A stretch of DNA of 64,000 nt from Bacteroidales bacterium UBA5197 (GCA_002412885.1 DHVX01000061.1:1-64000); one strand, 5' to 3'; positions 16,412-26,390 are shown, counted from the first letter of the stretch. A program made the numbers and translations. Notes: generated by a model not told the origin, from the sequence alone.

Positions 16412-19400
16412 ATGAGCATATATAAAACCGCTGTAAATAAGCCCATTTCCACTTTTATGGTTTTTACTGCTGTAATTGTGATGGGATTTTACTCCCTTTC
16501 GAGGATACCGATCGACCTATATCCTGAGATTGATCCGCCCTTTCTTTCGGTGATGACAACATACTCCGGTGCCAATGCCGCCGATATTGAAACCAACATC
16601 ACCAAGCGCCTCGAAGATGCGCTGAATACAGTTGACAAAGTGAAGCAGGTAACCTCTGTATCCAGCGACAACATTTCAGTAATCACCCTCGAATTCAGTT
16701 GGGGCGCCAACCTTGATGAAGCCACCAACGAGGTGCGCGATGTTATTGACCGCATTTACGACTATATGCCCGATGGTGCTGACCGGCCATCCATCTTCAA
16801 GTTCAACACCAACATGATGCCCATCGTTTTTTATGCGGTTACCGCCGACGAAAGCTACCCCGGTCTCGACAAACTGCTTGAAGAAAAAATCATCAATCCC
16901 CTCAATCGTGTTGAAGGCGTCGGATCGGTTTCAATGATTGGTGCTCCGAAACGCATTGTTTATGTGGATGCCGATCCCAAAAGACTGGATGCCTACAACC
17001 TAACCATTGAACAGATTGGCAACACCATCGCCGCCGAAAACATGAACATGCCTTCGGGCAACATCAAAATGGGCGAAATGGATTACCAGCTCAGGATACA
17101 GGGTGAGTTTACCGAAAGCAGGCAACTCACCAATCTGGTGGTAGGTAATTTCAGCGGAGTACCGATTTACCTGCGTGATGTTGCAACTGTCCGCGATTCG
17201 CTAAAAGATCTTTCACTGGATGAAAAAATCAACAGCCGAACTGGACTCAGGATGTTTGTAATGAAACAATCCGGCGCCAACACCGTAAAAGTAGCCCGGG
17301 AAATCAACGAAAACCTCGAAATCCTGAAAAAGACACTGCCTCCTGATGTAAAGATTGACCTTATTATCGACACATCAACCTTTATCAAAGGCTCCATCAA
17401 CAACCTGTCAAAAACGCTGATGTGGGCATTCTTCTTTGTAGTGCTGGTGGTTCTGTTCTTCCTTGGCAGATGGCGGGCAACATTCATCATTGTACTCACC
17501 ATTCCCATATCGCTGATTGTTTCGTTTATTTACCTTTTCATTACGGGAAATTCCATCAATGTAATTTCACTCACATCACTCTCCATAGCCATTGGTATGG
17601 TGGTTGACGATGCCATTGTGGTGCTCGAAAACATCACCAAACACATCGAACGGGGCAGCAGTCCGCGCGAAGCCGCCATATATGCAACCAACGAAGTGTG
17701 GCTATCGGTAATCATTACCACACTCGTGGTAGTGGCTGTATTTTTCCCGCTTACCATGGTGGGCGGCATAACCGGCGTTATGTTCAATCAGCTGGGCTGG
17801 ATTGTAACCATAACCGTAATTACATCAACCCTGGCAGCCATCACCATTACTCCAATGATGGCATCCAGAATGTTGGTTTTACGGGAAAATAAAGAAAAGC
17901 CCCGTCGATTCGGATATGAGTCAACCATTGAGCCAATACTCGCATCCATGGAGAATGGCTACGAAAGAATCCTGAAATGGGCACTGCATCACAAAACCGT
18001 TATTATGGCAGCAGCGCTGGGAATTTTCGTTCTGTCAATGTTTCTCATACGATTTGTCGGCACGGATTTCATGCCCGAAACCGATGAATCGAGAATAACC
18101 CTTGCCGTTGAACTGCAAACCGGAACCCGTGTGGAGGAAACAATAAAAACCACCCGCAAGCTTGAACAAATGATTACTGAGCGTTACCCGGAAGTAATCA
18201 TCATGGCTTCATCCTCAGGATCAGACGACGAAGGAAGCATGTTCTCACTTTTCAGCACTACCGGATCAAACATCATAAACATTATGATGCGGTTGAAAGA
18301 TGTGGGAGATCGCGACAGAACCGTGTGGCAGATTGCCGATGATATGCGTCCGCAAATTGCCTTATTCCCCGAAATAATAACCGCAAGTGTAGCTACAACC
18401 GGTGGCGGCATGAGCATGGGCGGTTCCAACACAGTGGATGTTGAAATTTATGGATATGACTTCAACACAACCAACGCCATTGCCGATGAAATAAAGAAAA
18501 AAATTGGTGCAATGCCCCATGCTACTGATGTAACCGTTAGCCGGAAGAACGACAAACCCGAGCTTCAGGTTATCCTCGACAAGGAGAAAATGGCCTTACA
18601 TGGAATGAACAGTGCCACGGTTTCAGCCATGATCCGTAACCGTATCAACGGTATGACAGCTTCGCAATACAAAGAAGAAGGTGATGAATTTGAAATCAGG
18701 GTAAGGCTTTCAGAGCAGTACCGCAGCTCCATCACCGACCTCGAAGAAATTACCATTGTTAGCCCCTTGGGTAAAAAAATAAAGCTGAAAGAAATCGGCC
18801 GTATCGAAGAGTACTGGGGACCACCAGCCATTCAGCACAAACGTAAAGAGCGTATTGTTACCGTGGCGGCCAAGCCAAACAATGTTTCGCTGGGCGAACT
18901 TGCCTCTGAAATCAACAAAGTTGTAAAAGAAGTGAGCGTACCTCAGGAAGTGCTGATTCAGGTGGGCGGTGCATACGAAGATCAGCAGGAATCATTCATG
19001 GACCTAGGCTTGCTGATGGTGCTCAGTCTGGTGTTGGTATTTATTGTGATGGCATCTCAGTTTGAGTCGTTCACCATGCCTTTTATCATCATGTTTTCCA
19101 TTCCGTTTGCATTTACCGGAGTAATTCTGGCACTGCTGATCACAGGAACCACCCTGAGCGTAGTGGCTGCGTTGGGAGCTGTACTGCTCATTGGCATTGT
19201 GGTAAAGAACGGAATTGTGCTTGTCGATTTCACCAATCTGATGCGCGATCGCGGATTAAAACTTTACGAAGCCATCGTGGTTTCGGGCAAATCAAGGATT
19301 CGTCCGGTATTGATGACTGCACTCACCACCATACTTGGAATGCTTCCACTGGCATTAAGTACCGGTGAAGGATCTGAAATATGGCGCCCGATGGGAATAA

Positions 19401-19534
19401 CAGTAATCGGCGGACTTATATTTTCAACCATAGTAACCCTGGTGATTGTACCGGTAATGTACGGAGTACTGGCCCGCAGCGGCGAACGCGACAAAGTAAT
19501 GAAAATCAGAAAGAAATTCCAGAACCTGGATTAA
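16412..19534 (+). CDS. RND-family multidrug efflux permease (AcrB-like)
   Basis: A 1040-residue inner-membrane pump of the AcrB/AcrD/AcrF (HAE1-like) family that expels hydrophobic toxic compounds using the proton gradient. It shows the tandem layout of one helix, a large periplasmic loop and six helices, twice. TM4 carries the GMVVDDAIVVLENI motif with the proton-relay Asp pair (about residue 395). The second half has IVVKNGIVLVDF near residue 930. Length is standard. It closes the TetR-TolC-adaptor-RND series and is followed after 10 bases by the PII-like gene. Confidence 0.95.
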   Translation: MSIYKTAVNKPISTFMVFTAVIVMGFYSLSRIPIDLYPEIDPPFLSVMTTYSGANAADIETNITKRLEDALNTVDKVKQVTSVSSDNISVITLEFSWGANLDEATNEVRDVIDRIYDYMPDGADRPSIFKFNTNMMPIVFYAVTADESYPGLDKLLEEKIINPLNRVEGVGSVSMIGAPKRIVYVDADPKRLDAYNLTIEQIGNTIAAENMNMPSGNIKMGEMDYQLRIQGEFTESRQLTNLVVGNFSGVPIYLRDVATVRDSLKDLSLDEKINSRTGLRMFVMKQSGANTVKVAREINENLEILKKTLPPDVKIDLIIDTSTFIKGSINNLSKTLMWAFFFVVLVVLFFLGRWRATFIIVLTIPISLIVSFIYLFITGNSINVISLTSLSIAIGMVVDDAIVVLENITKHIERGSSPREAAIYATNEVWLSVIITTLVVVAVFFPLTMVGGITGVMFNQLGWIVTITVITSTLAAITITPMMASRMLVLRENKEKPRRFGYESTIEPILASMENGYERILKWALHHKTVIMAAALGIFVLSMFLIRFVGTDFMPETDESRITLAVELQTGTRVEETIKTTRKLEQMITERYPEVIIMASSSGSDDEGSMFSLFSTTGSNIINIMMRLKDVGDRDRTVWQIADDMRPQIALFPEIITASVATTGGGMSMGGSNTVDVEIYGYDFNTTNAIADEIKKKIGAMPHATDVTVSRKNDKPELQVILDKEKMALHGMNSATVSAMIRNRINGMTASQYKEEGDEFEIRVRLSEQYRSSITDLEEITIVSPLGKKIKLKEIGRIEEYWGPPAIQHKRKERIVTVAAKPNNVSLGELASEINKVVKEVSVPQEVLIQVGGAYEDQQESFMDLGLLMVLSLVLVFIVMASQFESFTMPFIIMFSIPFAFTGVILALLITGTTLSVVAALGAVLLIGIVVKNGIVLVDFTNLMRDRGLKLYEAIVVSGKSRIRPVLMTALTTILGMLPLALSTGEGSEIWRPMGITVIGGLIFSTIVTLVIVPVMYGVLARSGERDKVMKIRKKFQNLD

Positions 19535-19544
19535 AACCAAAGAT

Positions 19545-19838
19545 ATGAAAGCAGTATTTATTGTATTTAATCAGGCGCACACCGAGCGTGTGGAATACAT
19601 TGTTGATCAGCTGGGCATAAAAGGCTTCACCTGGTGGAACGAAGTAAAAGGGCGTGGCTCCGAAACCGGCGAACCTCGCATGGGCACACATACCTGGCCC
19701 GAAATGAACTCAGCCATGATGACTATGATTCAGGAAGAAATGCTCGAACCACTGCTCGAAAGAGTCAGAAAAATCGATCAGATCAATCCGGAAGTCGGAA
19801 TAAGGGCCTTTGTGTGGGATATTCTGCAGAGTGTGTAG
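19545..19838 (+). CDS. PG0541-type transporter-associated protein, PII-like fold likely
   Basis: This 97-residue cytoplasmic protein is encoded 10 bases after the RND pump. Porphyromonas gingivalis has the same order (PG0538-PG0541), and the family is known as a transporter-associated protein. The layout resembles PII/CutA-like trimeric sensors: a first strand (KAVFIVFNQAH), helix, a strand ending GFTWWNEVKGRG, a T-loop-like segment (SETGEPRMGTHTWPEMNSAM), strand, helix (EMLEPLLERVRKI) and a last strand (VGIRAFVWDIL). PII-like proteins often gate adjacent transporters in response to a small ligand. That role here is inferred. Confidence 0.75.
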   Translation: MKAVFIVFNQAHTERVEYIVDQLGIKGFTWWNEVKGRGSETGEPRMGTHTWPEMNSAMMTMIQEEMLEPLLERVRKIDQINPEVGIRAFVWDILQSV

Positions 19839-19881
19839 ATGAGGCCTTTAATACCTGACATGGTTACGGGATATTGTCTCT

Positions 19882-19971
19882 ACCCCTGCCAGGGTTACGA
19901 GCTCTAAAAAAGGGGCAGCCCGGTTGATGCAGGTGAGCTCCATGATTGAGAGCCAAACCCTGTCAGAGGTT
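19882..19971. repeat. REPIN-like palindromic repeat, copy 4
   Basis: Ends are ACCCCTGCCAGGGTTACGAGCTC and AACCCTGTCAGAGGTT. It lies just behind the efflux operon, with an interior shared with the copy at 26909 (GCAGCCCGGTTGATGCAG against GCAGCCAGGTTGATACAG). Confidence 0.7.
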
Positions 19972-20032
19972 GTCTCCCTCTCCGATGATTAACCTAAGGC
20001 CAATCTGTCATACTTCACTGACAAGCCGTTAA

Positions 20033-20093
20033 AAATGCAAATATTTGCATTTATACCCTGATAAAAGTGTTGTTATCTTGCACTTTTATCAGG
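20033..20093. repeat. Perfect 20-bp palindrome and 13-bp hairpin
   Basis: AAATGCAAATATTTGCATTT (20033-20052) is a perfect palindrome. It is followed by a perfect 13-bp inverted repeat with an 11-base loop (CCTGATAAAAGTG, 20057-20069; CACTTTTATCAGG, 20081-20093). GATAAAAGTGTTGT is repeated directly on both sides of the loop. The structure runs into the sorting-domain remnant. It looks like an operator or promoter region separated from its gene. Confidence 0.6.
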
Positions 20094-20106
20094 ATAAAAG
20101 TGTTGT

Positions 20107-20336
20107 ATGACGGCCTGAATGACACCTTCAGCCCGGTTGCAAATAAAGACCTGATTCGTCAGTTCAGCATGGTAATTTACAACCGCTGGGGGCAAATGAT
20201 CTTCAAAACATCCGATTATTCCACAGGCTGGAATGGGAAGGATGCCCCGGCAGGGGTGTATAGCTGGTTGATCAGTTATTCTGATATGGTGGGGAAGGTT
20301 GCGAAGTTGAGGGGGAGTGTGATGCTGGCGAGGTAG
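20107..20336 (+). pseudogene. Remnant of a type IX sorting-domain gene end, copy 1
   Basis: An in-frame stretch of about 76 codons beginning DGLNDTFSPVA and ending VKLRG/VAKLRG-type residues plus stop is the last part of a gliding-motility-associated C-terminal domain (YNRWGQMIF, GWNGKDAPAGVYSWLISYSD). The preceding codons do not encode a protein of this kind, and the FTPNN start of the domain is missing. It is therefore a detached gene end, about 80% alike to the end of the 1168-residue gene. Confidence 0.75.
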
Positions 20337-20411
20337 TTGATGATTGGTTGACACAGTGGCAAGAAATAACACGATGTGATATTATTGTACCAATAGTATA
20401 CATTTTATCCC

Positions 20412-20436
20412 CTTTTTTGTACTATATTTGTACAAA
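20412..20436 (+). promoter_or_regulatory. Promoter and small inverted repeat before the AAA_14 ATPase
   Basis: TATATTTG (20423-20430) is a perfect -7 box. It is embedded in the inverted repeat TTGTAC-tatattt-GTACAA (20418-20436), which could be an operator. The TTG at 20428 lies inside the box, so translation must begin later, at ATG 20446. Confidence 0.6.
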
Positions 20437-20445
20437 TTATCCCCA

Positions 20446-21627
20446 ATGATAATCAGAAAAGCATTTCCACTGCTTGCCAGACATCTGTCGAAAAAGCAAA
20501 TTACTGTTATCACCGGCCTCAGGAGGGTTGGGAAGTCAACGGCCCTGAATTATCTGCTTGATCAGGTTTCACATCAGAATAAACTTTACCTTGACTTTGA
20601 AAGAATAGAAAACAGGGCATTGTTTAATGAAGATTCCTACAAAACGATAGAGCAGGGCCTGGAGTTCCTTGGTTTGGATTTGAGCAATTCCCCGGTTTTG
20701 GCACTTGATGAAATACAATTGGTTCCTAATAGCACCAGCGTAATCAAGAGTCTCTATGATTCTTTTGATATTAAGATCTTAGCAACCGGATCGAGCTCTT
20801 TTTATTTAAAAAATCATTTTTCTGAAAGTCTGGCAGGTCGGAAACAAATATTTGAATTATGGCCTCTCGATTTTGAAGAATACCTGCTTTTCAATGATGT
20901 AGATACAAGGACATTGAATGGTGCTGCACTGTTAGATTTTCATCCGGTGTTTTATCAGAATTTTAATTACCATTATGAGCAGTATGTCAAATATGGAGGA
21001 TTTCCGGAAGTTGCATTGACACAAGATCCCGAAGATAAAGCCAACTATCTGAAGGACATTCTGAATTCTTATATTGAACTTGATATAAAGCTGCTATCAG
21101 ATTTTTCAGCAAGTGAAGGTTTATACAAATTGATCAAACTTCTGGCAAACAGGGTTGGAAGTCGTGTTGATTATTCAAAGATTGCTTCAATCACCGGGTT
21201 GAATCGCCATAAGGTGAAAGAATATATCAACCTGCTGGAATATACTTATTTCATTAGATTGGTAAAGCCATATACTTCGGGTATTGATAAAGAAGTAAGT
21301 AAACAGGCAAAGATATATTTTACTGACAACGGTATATTAAACATAACAGGTACCTTGAGCAGCGGAGCTATGTTTGAGAATGCAATAAGTGGGCAACTTT
21401 CATTAAAAGGAGACTTGAATTTCTTTAAAAAGTCATCAGGAACAGAGATTGATTTTATCCTTGACAGGCAAACAGCTTATGAGGTAAAAGAAACCTGCAC
21501 AGCGTCAGACCTTAAAACTCTTGAAGCAAGAGCTGCAATGGTTGATTTGAAAAACTATAAACTTATAGGTCGCTATCCTCCACAATCAGGTTTCAGGGAC
21601 TTCATCTGGGGAGGGAGTATTTATTAA
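20446..21627 (+). CDS. AAA_14/DUF4143 family ATPase
   Basis: A 393-residue cytoplasmic ATPase. Residues about 15-140 form the AAA_14 domain with a P-loop (GLRRVGKSTAL), a Walker B (PVLALDEIQLV), a sensor (ILATGSSSFYL) and the SLAGRKQIFELWPLDFEEYL motif. The C-terminal DUF4143 part contains a winged-helix-like piece (ASITGLNRHKVKEYINLLEYTYFI) and a PD-(D/E)xK-like core (GTEIDFILDRQTAYEVK). Such genes are scattered in many copies in bacteria and archaea and are often lost or moved. Their cellular role is unresolved. It lies among repeats and gene fragments, which fits an accessory gene. Confidence 0.88.
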   Translation: MIIRKAFPLLARHLSKKQITVITGLRRVGKSTALNYLLDQVSHQNKLYLDFERIENRALFNEDSYKTIEQGLEFLGLDLSNSPVLALDEIQLVPNSTSVIKSLYDSFDIKILATGSSSFYLKNHFSESLAGRKQIFELWPLDFEEYLLFNDVDTRTLNGAALLDFHPVFYQNFNYHYEQYVKYGGFPEVALTQDPEDKANYLKDILNSYIELDIKLLSDFSASEGLYKLIKLLANRVGSRVDYSKIASITGLNRHKVKEYINLLEYTYFIRLVKPYTSGIDKEVSKQAKIYFTDNGILNITGTLSSGAMFENAISGQLSLKGDLNFFKKSSGTEIDFILDRQTAYEVKETCTASDLKTLEARAAMVDLKNYKLIGRYPPQSGFRDFIWGGSIY

Positions 21628-21843
21628 GATGAACAAATACAACCCTAATTCAATTATCATTAAATGTAAACCTACTGATTCTCAGTATCCCAGTCGATAA
21701 TCAGTCACCTGAAAAATGGCATTTACCCGGTTAAGATTACCACTAAATCAGGGAAGACCTTGACTTAGAAGCATTGTGCGTTTTCAAATAAATCAATATT
21801 TTTTCCCTATATTAAACCCTCCCCGGATATAGCTATCAACATC
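21628..21843. other. Non-coding gap
   Basis: AT-rich, with no open frame, hairpin or promoter box that I can support, ending at a sorting-domain remnant. Confidence 0.5.
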
Positions 21844-22138
21844 GACTGAACAACGTCTTCCGACCAGTAGCAACCACCGATCTTATTCGTCAGTTCAGCA
21901 TGGCAATCTACAACCGCTGGGGGCAACTGATCTTCGAAACCACCAACCCGGCTGAGGGCTGGGATGGGAAGGATGCAATGGCAGGGATTTATAGCTGGGT
22001 GATCAGTTATTCGGATATGGTGGGGAAGGTTGCGAAGATGAGGGGTGGGGTGACGTTGGTGAGGTGATACCACCGGTAATATAGTTTTCTACCTCCTTCG
22101 GCCACTGCTTGAGTCGCTTAATCCCGTTTTTCTGTCAC
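21844..22138 (+). pseudogene. Remnant of a type IX sorting-domain gene end, copy 2, with shared 3' flank
   Basis: About 74 codons encode the end of a gliding-motility-type C-terminal domain (LNNVFRPVATTDLIRQFSM, YNRWGQLIFETTNPAEGW, VAKMRGGVTLVR, stop at 22067) with no start. The next 70 bases (22068-22138) match those after the real gene at 25821-25892 almost base for base (CCTCCTTCGGCCACTGC and GAGTCGCTTAATCCCG). The copy thus includes gene end and downstream flank, so it arose by DNA duplication or recombination. Confidence 0.8.
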
Positions 22139-22210
22139 AATCGCTGTCTGTTCTGCACAAACGAAATACAAAGCCAATAACATGTACCTTTAATCATTAA
22201 AAAACTAAAC

Positions 22211-22241
22211 TTGCTAAAACGTTCAATTTTACCTACTTTTG
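22211..22241 (+). promoter_or_regulatory. Promoter of the 1168-residue cargo gene
   Basis: TTG (22211-22213), 20 bases and TACTTTTG (22234-22241) match the Bacteroidota -33/-7 consensus. The ATG follows after 72 bases. Confidence 0.65.
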
Positions 22242-22313
22242 AACTTTAAGACGAGCAACACCGGCTGCTGAACTATCTGAAGATAACGAATCAAATGATT
22301 TCGTAGAGATCAC

Positions 22314-25300
22314 ATGAAAAAACTCCTGACCATAGCCATATGCATCCTGTCTCTTCAGCTTTCAGCCCAACGCGAAGCTGATAACTGGATTTACGGGTGG
22401 GATACCTGGATCAATTTTTCGTCAGGAGCACCGGCTTATGTTCCTGATTACACCGGACTCATTGCATTCTATGGTTCCACTTCTTTATCGGATAATCTGG
22501 GAAATTTATTGTTTTATTCTGACGGCGTTGAGCTTTTTAACAGAAACTATCAATTAATGTTGAACAGCGATGGGTTGATGGCTGCAGCATATGCCACCAA
22601 CCCGTGCATTGCATTTCCCAAGCCGGGCGATCCGGGCAAATATTATTTTTTCACGGTTGGGGGAAGAACAGGCTCCACCAACAGGGCAGGCTCAGAATAC
22701 TCGGTAATCGATATGGCCCTTGACGGAGGTCTGGGCGGAATTATAGTTGGTCAGAAAAACATCAACCTGATTGCTGCCGACAGCACCTATGAAACCATTC
22801 AGGGAGTTAGACATGGGAGTCGCGATGCCTATTGGGTCATCTTACGCAACCATCGCAGCCCGAATAAGTTTCTCAGTTTTCTGGTTGATCATTCAGGGGT
22901 AAACCAGACTCCCGTTGTTTCAAACAGCATCCTCAACTTTCCGGCTGAAGGGAATCAGTCGGAATACATGAAAATTTCGGCTGACGGTAAGTACATGGTG
23001 TTTGCCGACCGCAATGGAGGTGCCGGACATCAGGGAATGACTGAAATATACCGCTTCAACAATGTTACCGGACAGCTTACGCCGGCACTGCTTTTCGATA
23101 CAGGCGCTGAGTCAATTCAGGGCATTGAGTTTTCTGCAAATTCCGACTTCCTATACATGACTGAGGGAATCCATCTACCAATAATAGCACGGCGCGAAAG
23201 ATGGGTTGCACAGTATGAAATGAGTAAGATAAATGATCTCAACCAGTTTCAGAATGCCAAAATTGAGATGATCAAGGACACATCCGTTTGGGGTTACGGC
23301 AACCTTCTGCTTGCAAACAACGGGAAAATATATTTCGCACACTCCGAAGATGACGGAATCAACTTTTACGGATTTCTGTCAGCCATCAACAATCCTTCGG
23401 CAAAGGGCGAGGAGTGCAACATAGAATTGATGGTTGTTGAAACCTTTAATTTTTCTGAAGGGCTCCCTACATTTATCAGTTCATTTATGGCCGAATTTGA
23501 CTGGACAGGAAGTTGTGAAGGGGATACCATAAAATTCGATTCAAGATTTTCGAACGAAGCGGTCTCCTGGCTCTGGAATTTTGGCGATCCGGGAAGCGGC
23601 GCAGCCAACACAAGTACTGACGCTGACCCCTGGCATATTTACCTGACCCCAGGTGAATACGAGGTGTCTGTTACTGTGGTTTTCCTCAATGGCACGCAGC
23701 AGACCTCCAGCCGGAATGTTCAGATTTTCGGCTTCCCCGTTTTTTCATTGGGCGATACCATAAAAATGTGTGCAGGCGCAAACACTTTACTGACCCCCGG
23801 ACCCGGATATGCTTCTTATCTGTGGAGCAATGGCTCCATCAGTCCGCAAATAACCGTGAACACTCCCGGCGAATACTGGGTTGAGGTTCGTAACGAAGGT
23901 GATTGCGCATTTACCGATACCGTTCAGGTAGTGCATCACCCTGCAGCCGTCCTTATAACAGACAATCTTGTTGTAAGCCCTACCACCTGTAGCGGACAAA
24001 CGGGGGCCATTACCGGCCTCAGCATCAATGGGCAGCCGCCATTTGTTTACAGCTGGACAGAAATTATCTCCGGCACCACTGCGGGCTTAACGCCAAACCT
24101 TTTTAATCTGGGTGTGGGTGTTTATCAGCTGACTTTCACCGATGGAAATGGATGCAACATGCCTGCAACAAATTTCGAAATCAAGGATGTAGGGGATCTT
24201 TTAATTGACACAGTTACGAATACAAACGCATTATGCAATGAGGCCAATGCGGAAATATTTGTCATTGCCGTATCAGGGCTTGGTTCAAGAATACAATACT
24301 TCATAAGACATGAAAATGATACATTATCTCAATGGCACAACGGTTTGTTTACCGGCCTTGAAGCAGGTGTTTATTATGCCTGGGCCTCTGATTCAACCGG
24401 ATGCACCAGCGTTTACGGACAGCCTGTAATAATCACAAGTCCTGACGGTCCGGAGATCACAGACCACCTGATGCTGCCTGCAACGGCCGGACAAGCGGAT
24501 GGTACAATTATCCTTATAGCACAATCCGCTGCAGGCGACACCATCTACTTTACCGTGAACGGCATCACACAGATCAACGATGGTTACTTCGACGACCTTC
24601 CTGCCGGGGATTACCTTTGCGAAGTTACCGATGAAAATGGATGCAGTACCTACATTTCCATTACCATTACCACCCTCGATATTGTTTATCTGAATGCAAT
24701 TGCTGGGGATGGATCAGCCTGTACGGACAATCTTGCATCATCACCGGTCTTTGTCAGCAATTTCAACGGAGTAAGGTCTTTTACCATTTCGCTGAACTAT
24801 GATCCGGCAATCATGGAATGCCTTGGATATACCAATGTCTACTCCCTGCTCGAAACCGGCATTCAGCCTTATCTGGTTCCCGAAGCAGGAAAAATTACCA
24901 TTCAATGGTCAGGCGCTTCAGCGATTATGCTGCCTGATAACACAAAAATACTTGATCTGGTTTTTGATGGCAGTTTAGCTGGAATCTCTAACCTCAACTG
25001 GGAAGCTGCACCGGGAGTCAATCTGTTTCTGGACAACAATGGACTGTCAATACCGGTTGAATACACCAAAGGAAATATTACCATAACATCCACCCCTGAA
25101 ATAGCAGCGTTGGTGTCGGCGACAATATGCGAAGGCAGCAATTTTGAAGTTATACCCGAGGTTTCCGGCGGTTCCGGTGAACTGGCCTTTACATGGAAAT
25201 CACCTCTCGGTGAAACTGCCGGACAAGCTGAACTTAATCTGTTTAATGCAATTCAGAGTGATGCAGGAATATATACTTTCTATGCTACCGATGCCCTTGG

Positions 25301-25820
25301 CTGTACCGATTCAATCCTGCTCACCCTGCAGGTTACGCCCAACCCACGCGACTGGTTTTTACAGGACACCATTTTGTTTGAAAACCAATACCTGCTTGCC
25401 GGCCCTGCGGGTTATGCCTCCTACCTCTGGAGCACCGGCGACACCATGCCCGAAATCACCGTAAATACCGAAGGGCTTTACACCCTACAGCTCACCACCC
25501 ACAACCTATGCGCGGGTGCTGATTCCACCTACCTCAAACTGCTGGAAGCCGAATCACCTTTTCTGGTCCCCAATGCCTTCACCCCCAACAACGACGGCCT
25601 GAACGATACCTTCCGCCCGGTAGTTGATTACGAAAGGGTGCGCATGTTCAGCATGGTAATCTATAACCGCTGGGGGCAACTAATCTTCGAAACCACCAAC
25701 CCGGCTGAGGGCTGGGATGGTAAGGATTCACCGGCAGGAGTTTATAGCTGGGTGATCAGTTATTCGGATATGGTGGGGAAGGTTGCAAAGATGAGGGGTG
25801 GGGTGACGTTGGTGCGGTGA
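22314..25820 (+). CDS. Large secreted type IX cargo protein with PKD, SprB-like and cohesin-like domains
   Basis: A 1168-residue surface protein. Signal peptide (LQLSAQ/READ). Residues 25-390 resemble a beta-propeller-like region seen in gliding-associated proteins (LGNLLFYSDGVELFNRN, YFFTVGGRTGS). A PKD domain follows (about 415-460, SWLWNFGDPGSG...YEVSVTVVF), then Ig-like and SprB-type repeats (465-790) and a cohesin-like domain (about 795-925, VFVSNFNGVRSFTISLNYDP). Further Ig-like units reach about 1070. The end is a gliding-motility-associated C-terminal domain beginning FTPNNDGLND near residue 1089, the type B signal for type IX export. Its 3' end is the parent or sister of three fragments nearby. 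Confidence 0.82.
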   Translation: MKKLLTIAICILSLQLSAQREADNWIYGWDTWINFSSGAPAYVPDYTGLIAFYGSTSLSDNLGNLLFYSDGVELFNRNYQLMLNSDGLMAAAYATNPCIAFPKPGDPGKYYFFTVGGRTGSTNRAGSEYSVIDMALDGGLGGIIVGQKNINLIAADSTYETIQGVRHGSRDAYWVILRNHRSPNKFLSFLVDHSGVNQTPVVSNSILNFPAEGNQSEYMKISADGKYMVFADRNGGAGHQGMTEIYRFNNVTGQLTPALLFDTGAESIQGIEFSANSDFLYMTEGIHLPIIARRERWVAQYEMSKINDLNQFQNAKIEMIKDTSVWGYGNLLLANNGKIYFAHSEDDGINFYGFLSAINNPSAKGEECNIELMVVETFNFSEGLPTFISSFMAEFDWTGSCEGDTIKFDSRFSNEAVSWLWNFGDPGSGAANTSTDADPWHIYLTPGEYEVSVTVVFLNGTQQTSSRNVQIFGFPVFSLGDTIKMCAGANTLLTPGPGYASYLWSNGSISPQITVNTPGEYWVEVRNEGDCAFTDTVQVVHHPAAVLITDNLVVSPTTCSGQTGAITGLSINGQPPFVYSWTEIISGTTAGLTPNLFNLGVGVYQLTFTDGNGCNMPATNFEIKDVGDLLIDTVTNTNALCNEANAEIFVIAVSGLGSRIQYFIRHENDTLSQWHNGLFTGLEAGVYYAWASDSTGCTSVYGQPVIITSPDGPEITDHLMLPATAGQADGTIILIAQSAAGDTIYFTVNGITQINDGYFDDLPAGDYLCEVTDENGCSTYISITITTLDIVYLNAIAGDGSACTDNLASSPVFVSNFNGVRSFTISLNYDPAIMECLGYTNVYSLLETGIQPYLVPEAGKITIQWSGASAIMLPDNTKILDLVFDGSLAGISNLNWEAAPGVNLFLDNNGLSIPVEYTKGNITITSTPEIAALVSATICEGSNFEVIPEVSGGSGELAFTWKSPLGETAGQAELNLFNAIQSDAGIYTFYATDALGCTDSILLTLQVTPNPRDWFLQDTILFENQYLLAGPAGYASYLWSTGDTMPEITVNTEGLYTLQLTTHNLCAGADSTYLKLLEAESPFLVPNAFTPNNDGLNDTFRPVVDYERVRMFSMVIYNRWGQLIFETTNPAEGWDGKDSPAGVYSWVISYSDMVGKVAKMRGGVTLVR

Positions 25821-26166
25821 TACCTCAGGTAATATAGTTTTTCAACCTCCTTCGGCCACTGCTTGAGTCGCTTAATCCCGTTTTTCTGTCACTCAGGCCG
25901 TTAGGCCTCGTATCTGTCCCGTTCATATTATTGATATTTATAGCTATCAGGATCAGGAACGGGACGACTACCTAAAATTTGACCGTAATGTAATTAATGC
26001 TGAGGTTTTAAGAATTATAAAACAAAGCTTCCGGTGGTCAATTTTAGAAGGTCGCTCCTGCAGATACTGAAAATCTGAGCTCTTCTTTACGGATGTTCTT
26101 TAAGCCCTCCAATGAATGGTGAGTTTTTTTTGTTAAGATTAAGTTCTAACGTCAAATAGTCGGGAC

Positions 26167-26193
26167 CGGCCTTCTAAACCGAGGGCCGTTTTT
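26167..26193 (+). terminator. Orphan Rho-independent terminator
   Basis: An 8-bp stem with one G-T pair (CGGCCTTC, loop TAAACC, GAGGGCCG) is followed by TTTTT. An outer GTCGGG...CCCGAC pairing can enclose it. No gene lies upstream on this strand for 340 bases, so it may end an unannotated small RNA or be a relic. Confidence 0.6.
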
Positions 26194-26390
26194 CACGGAC
26201 CGAGCTCCACCCGACCTATTTATTCAGATTATTGACGGGTAAAAATGGCGTTAAGAAGGCAGGCTACAGGTAAATAAAGAAGAAATGCAACCGACTAACT
26301 GCGGCGAAGCACAGAAAATTATTGTACATCGGTGTAAAGTAGAGGGAGAATGTATCAACCTTATTTCTTCCTACCAAAACCGTAGCCTGA

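Noticed and set aside
20107..20336. Treating the first sorting-domain remnant as a small intact gene
   Set aside because: It has no signal peptide, lacks the beginning of the domain, and its open frame starts inside a hairpin repeat.
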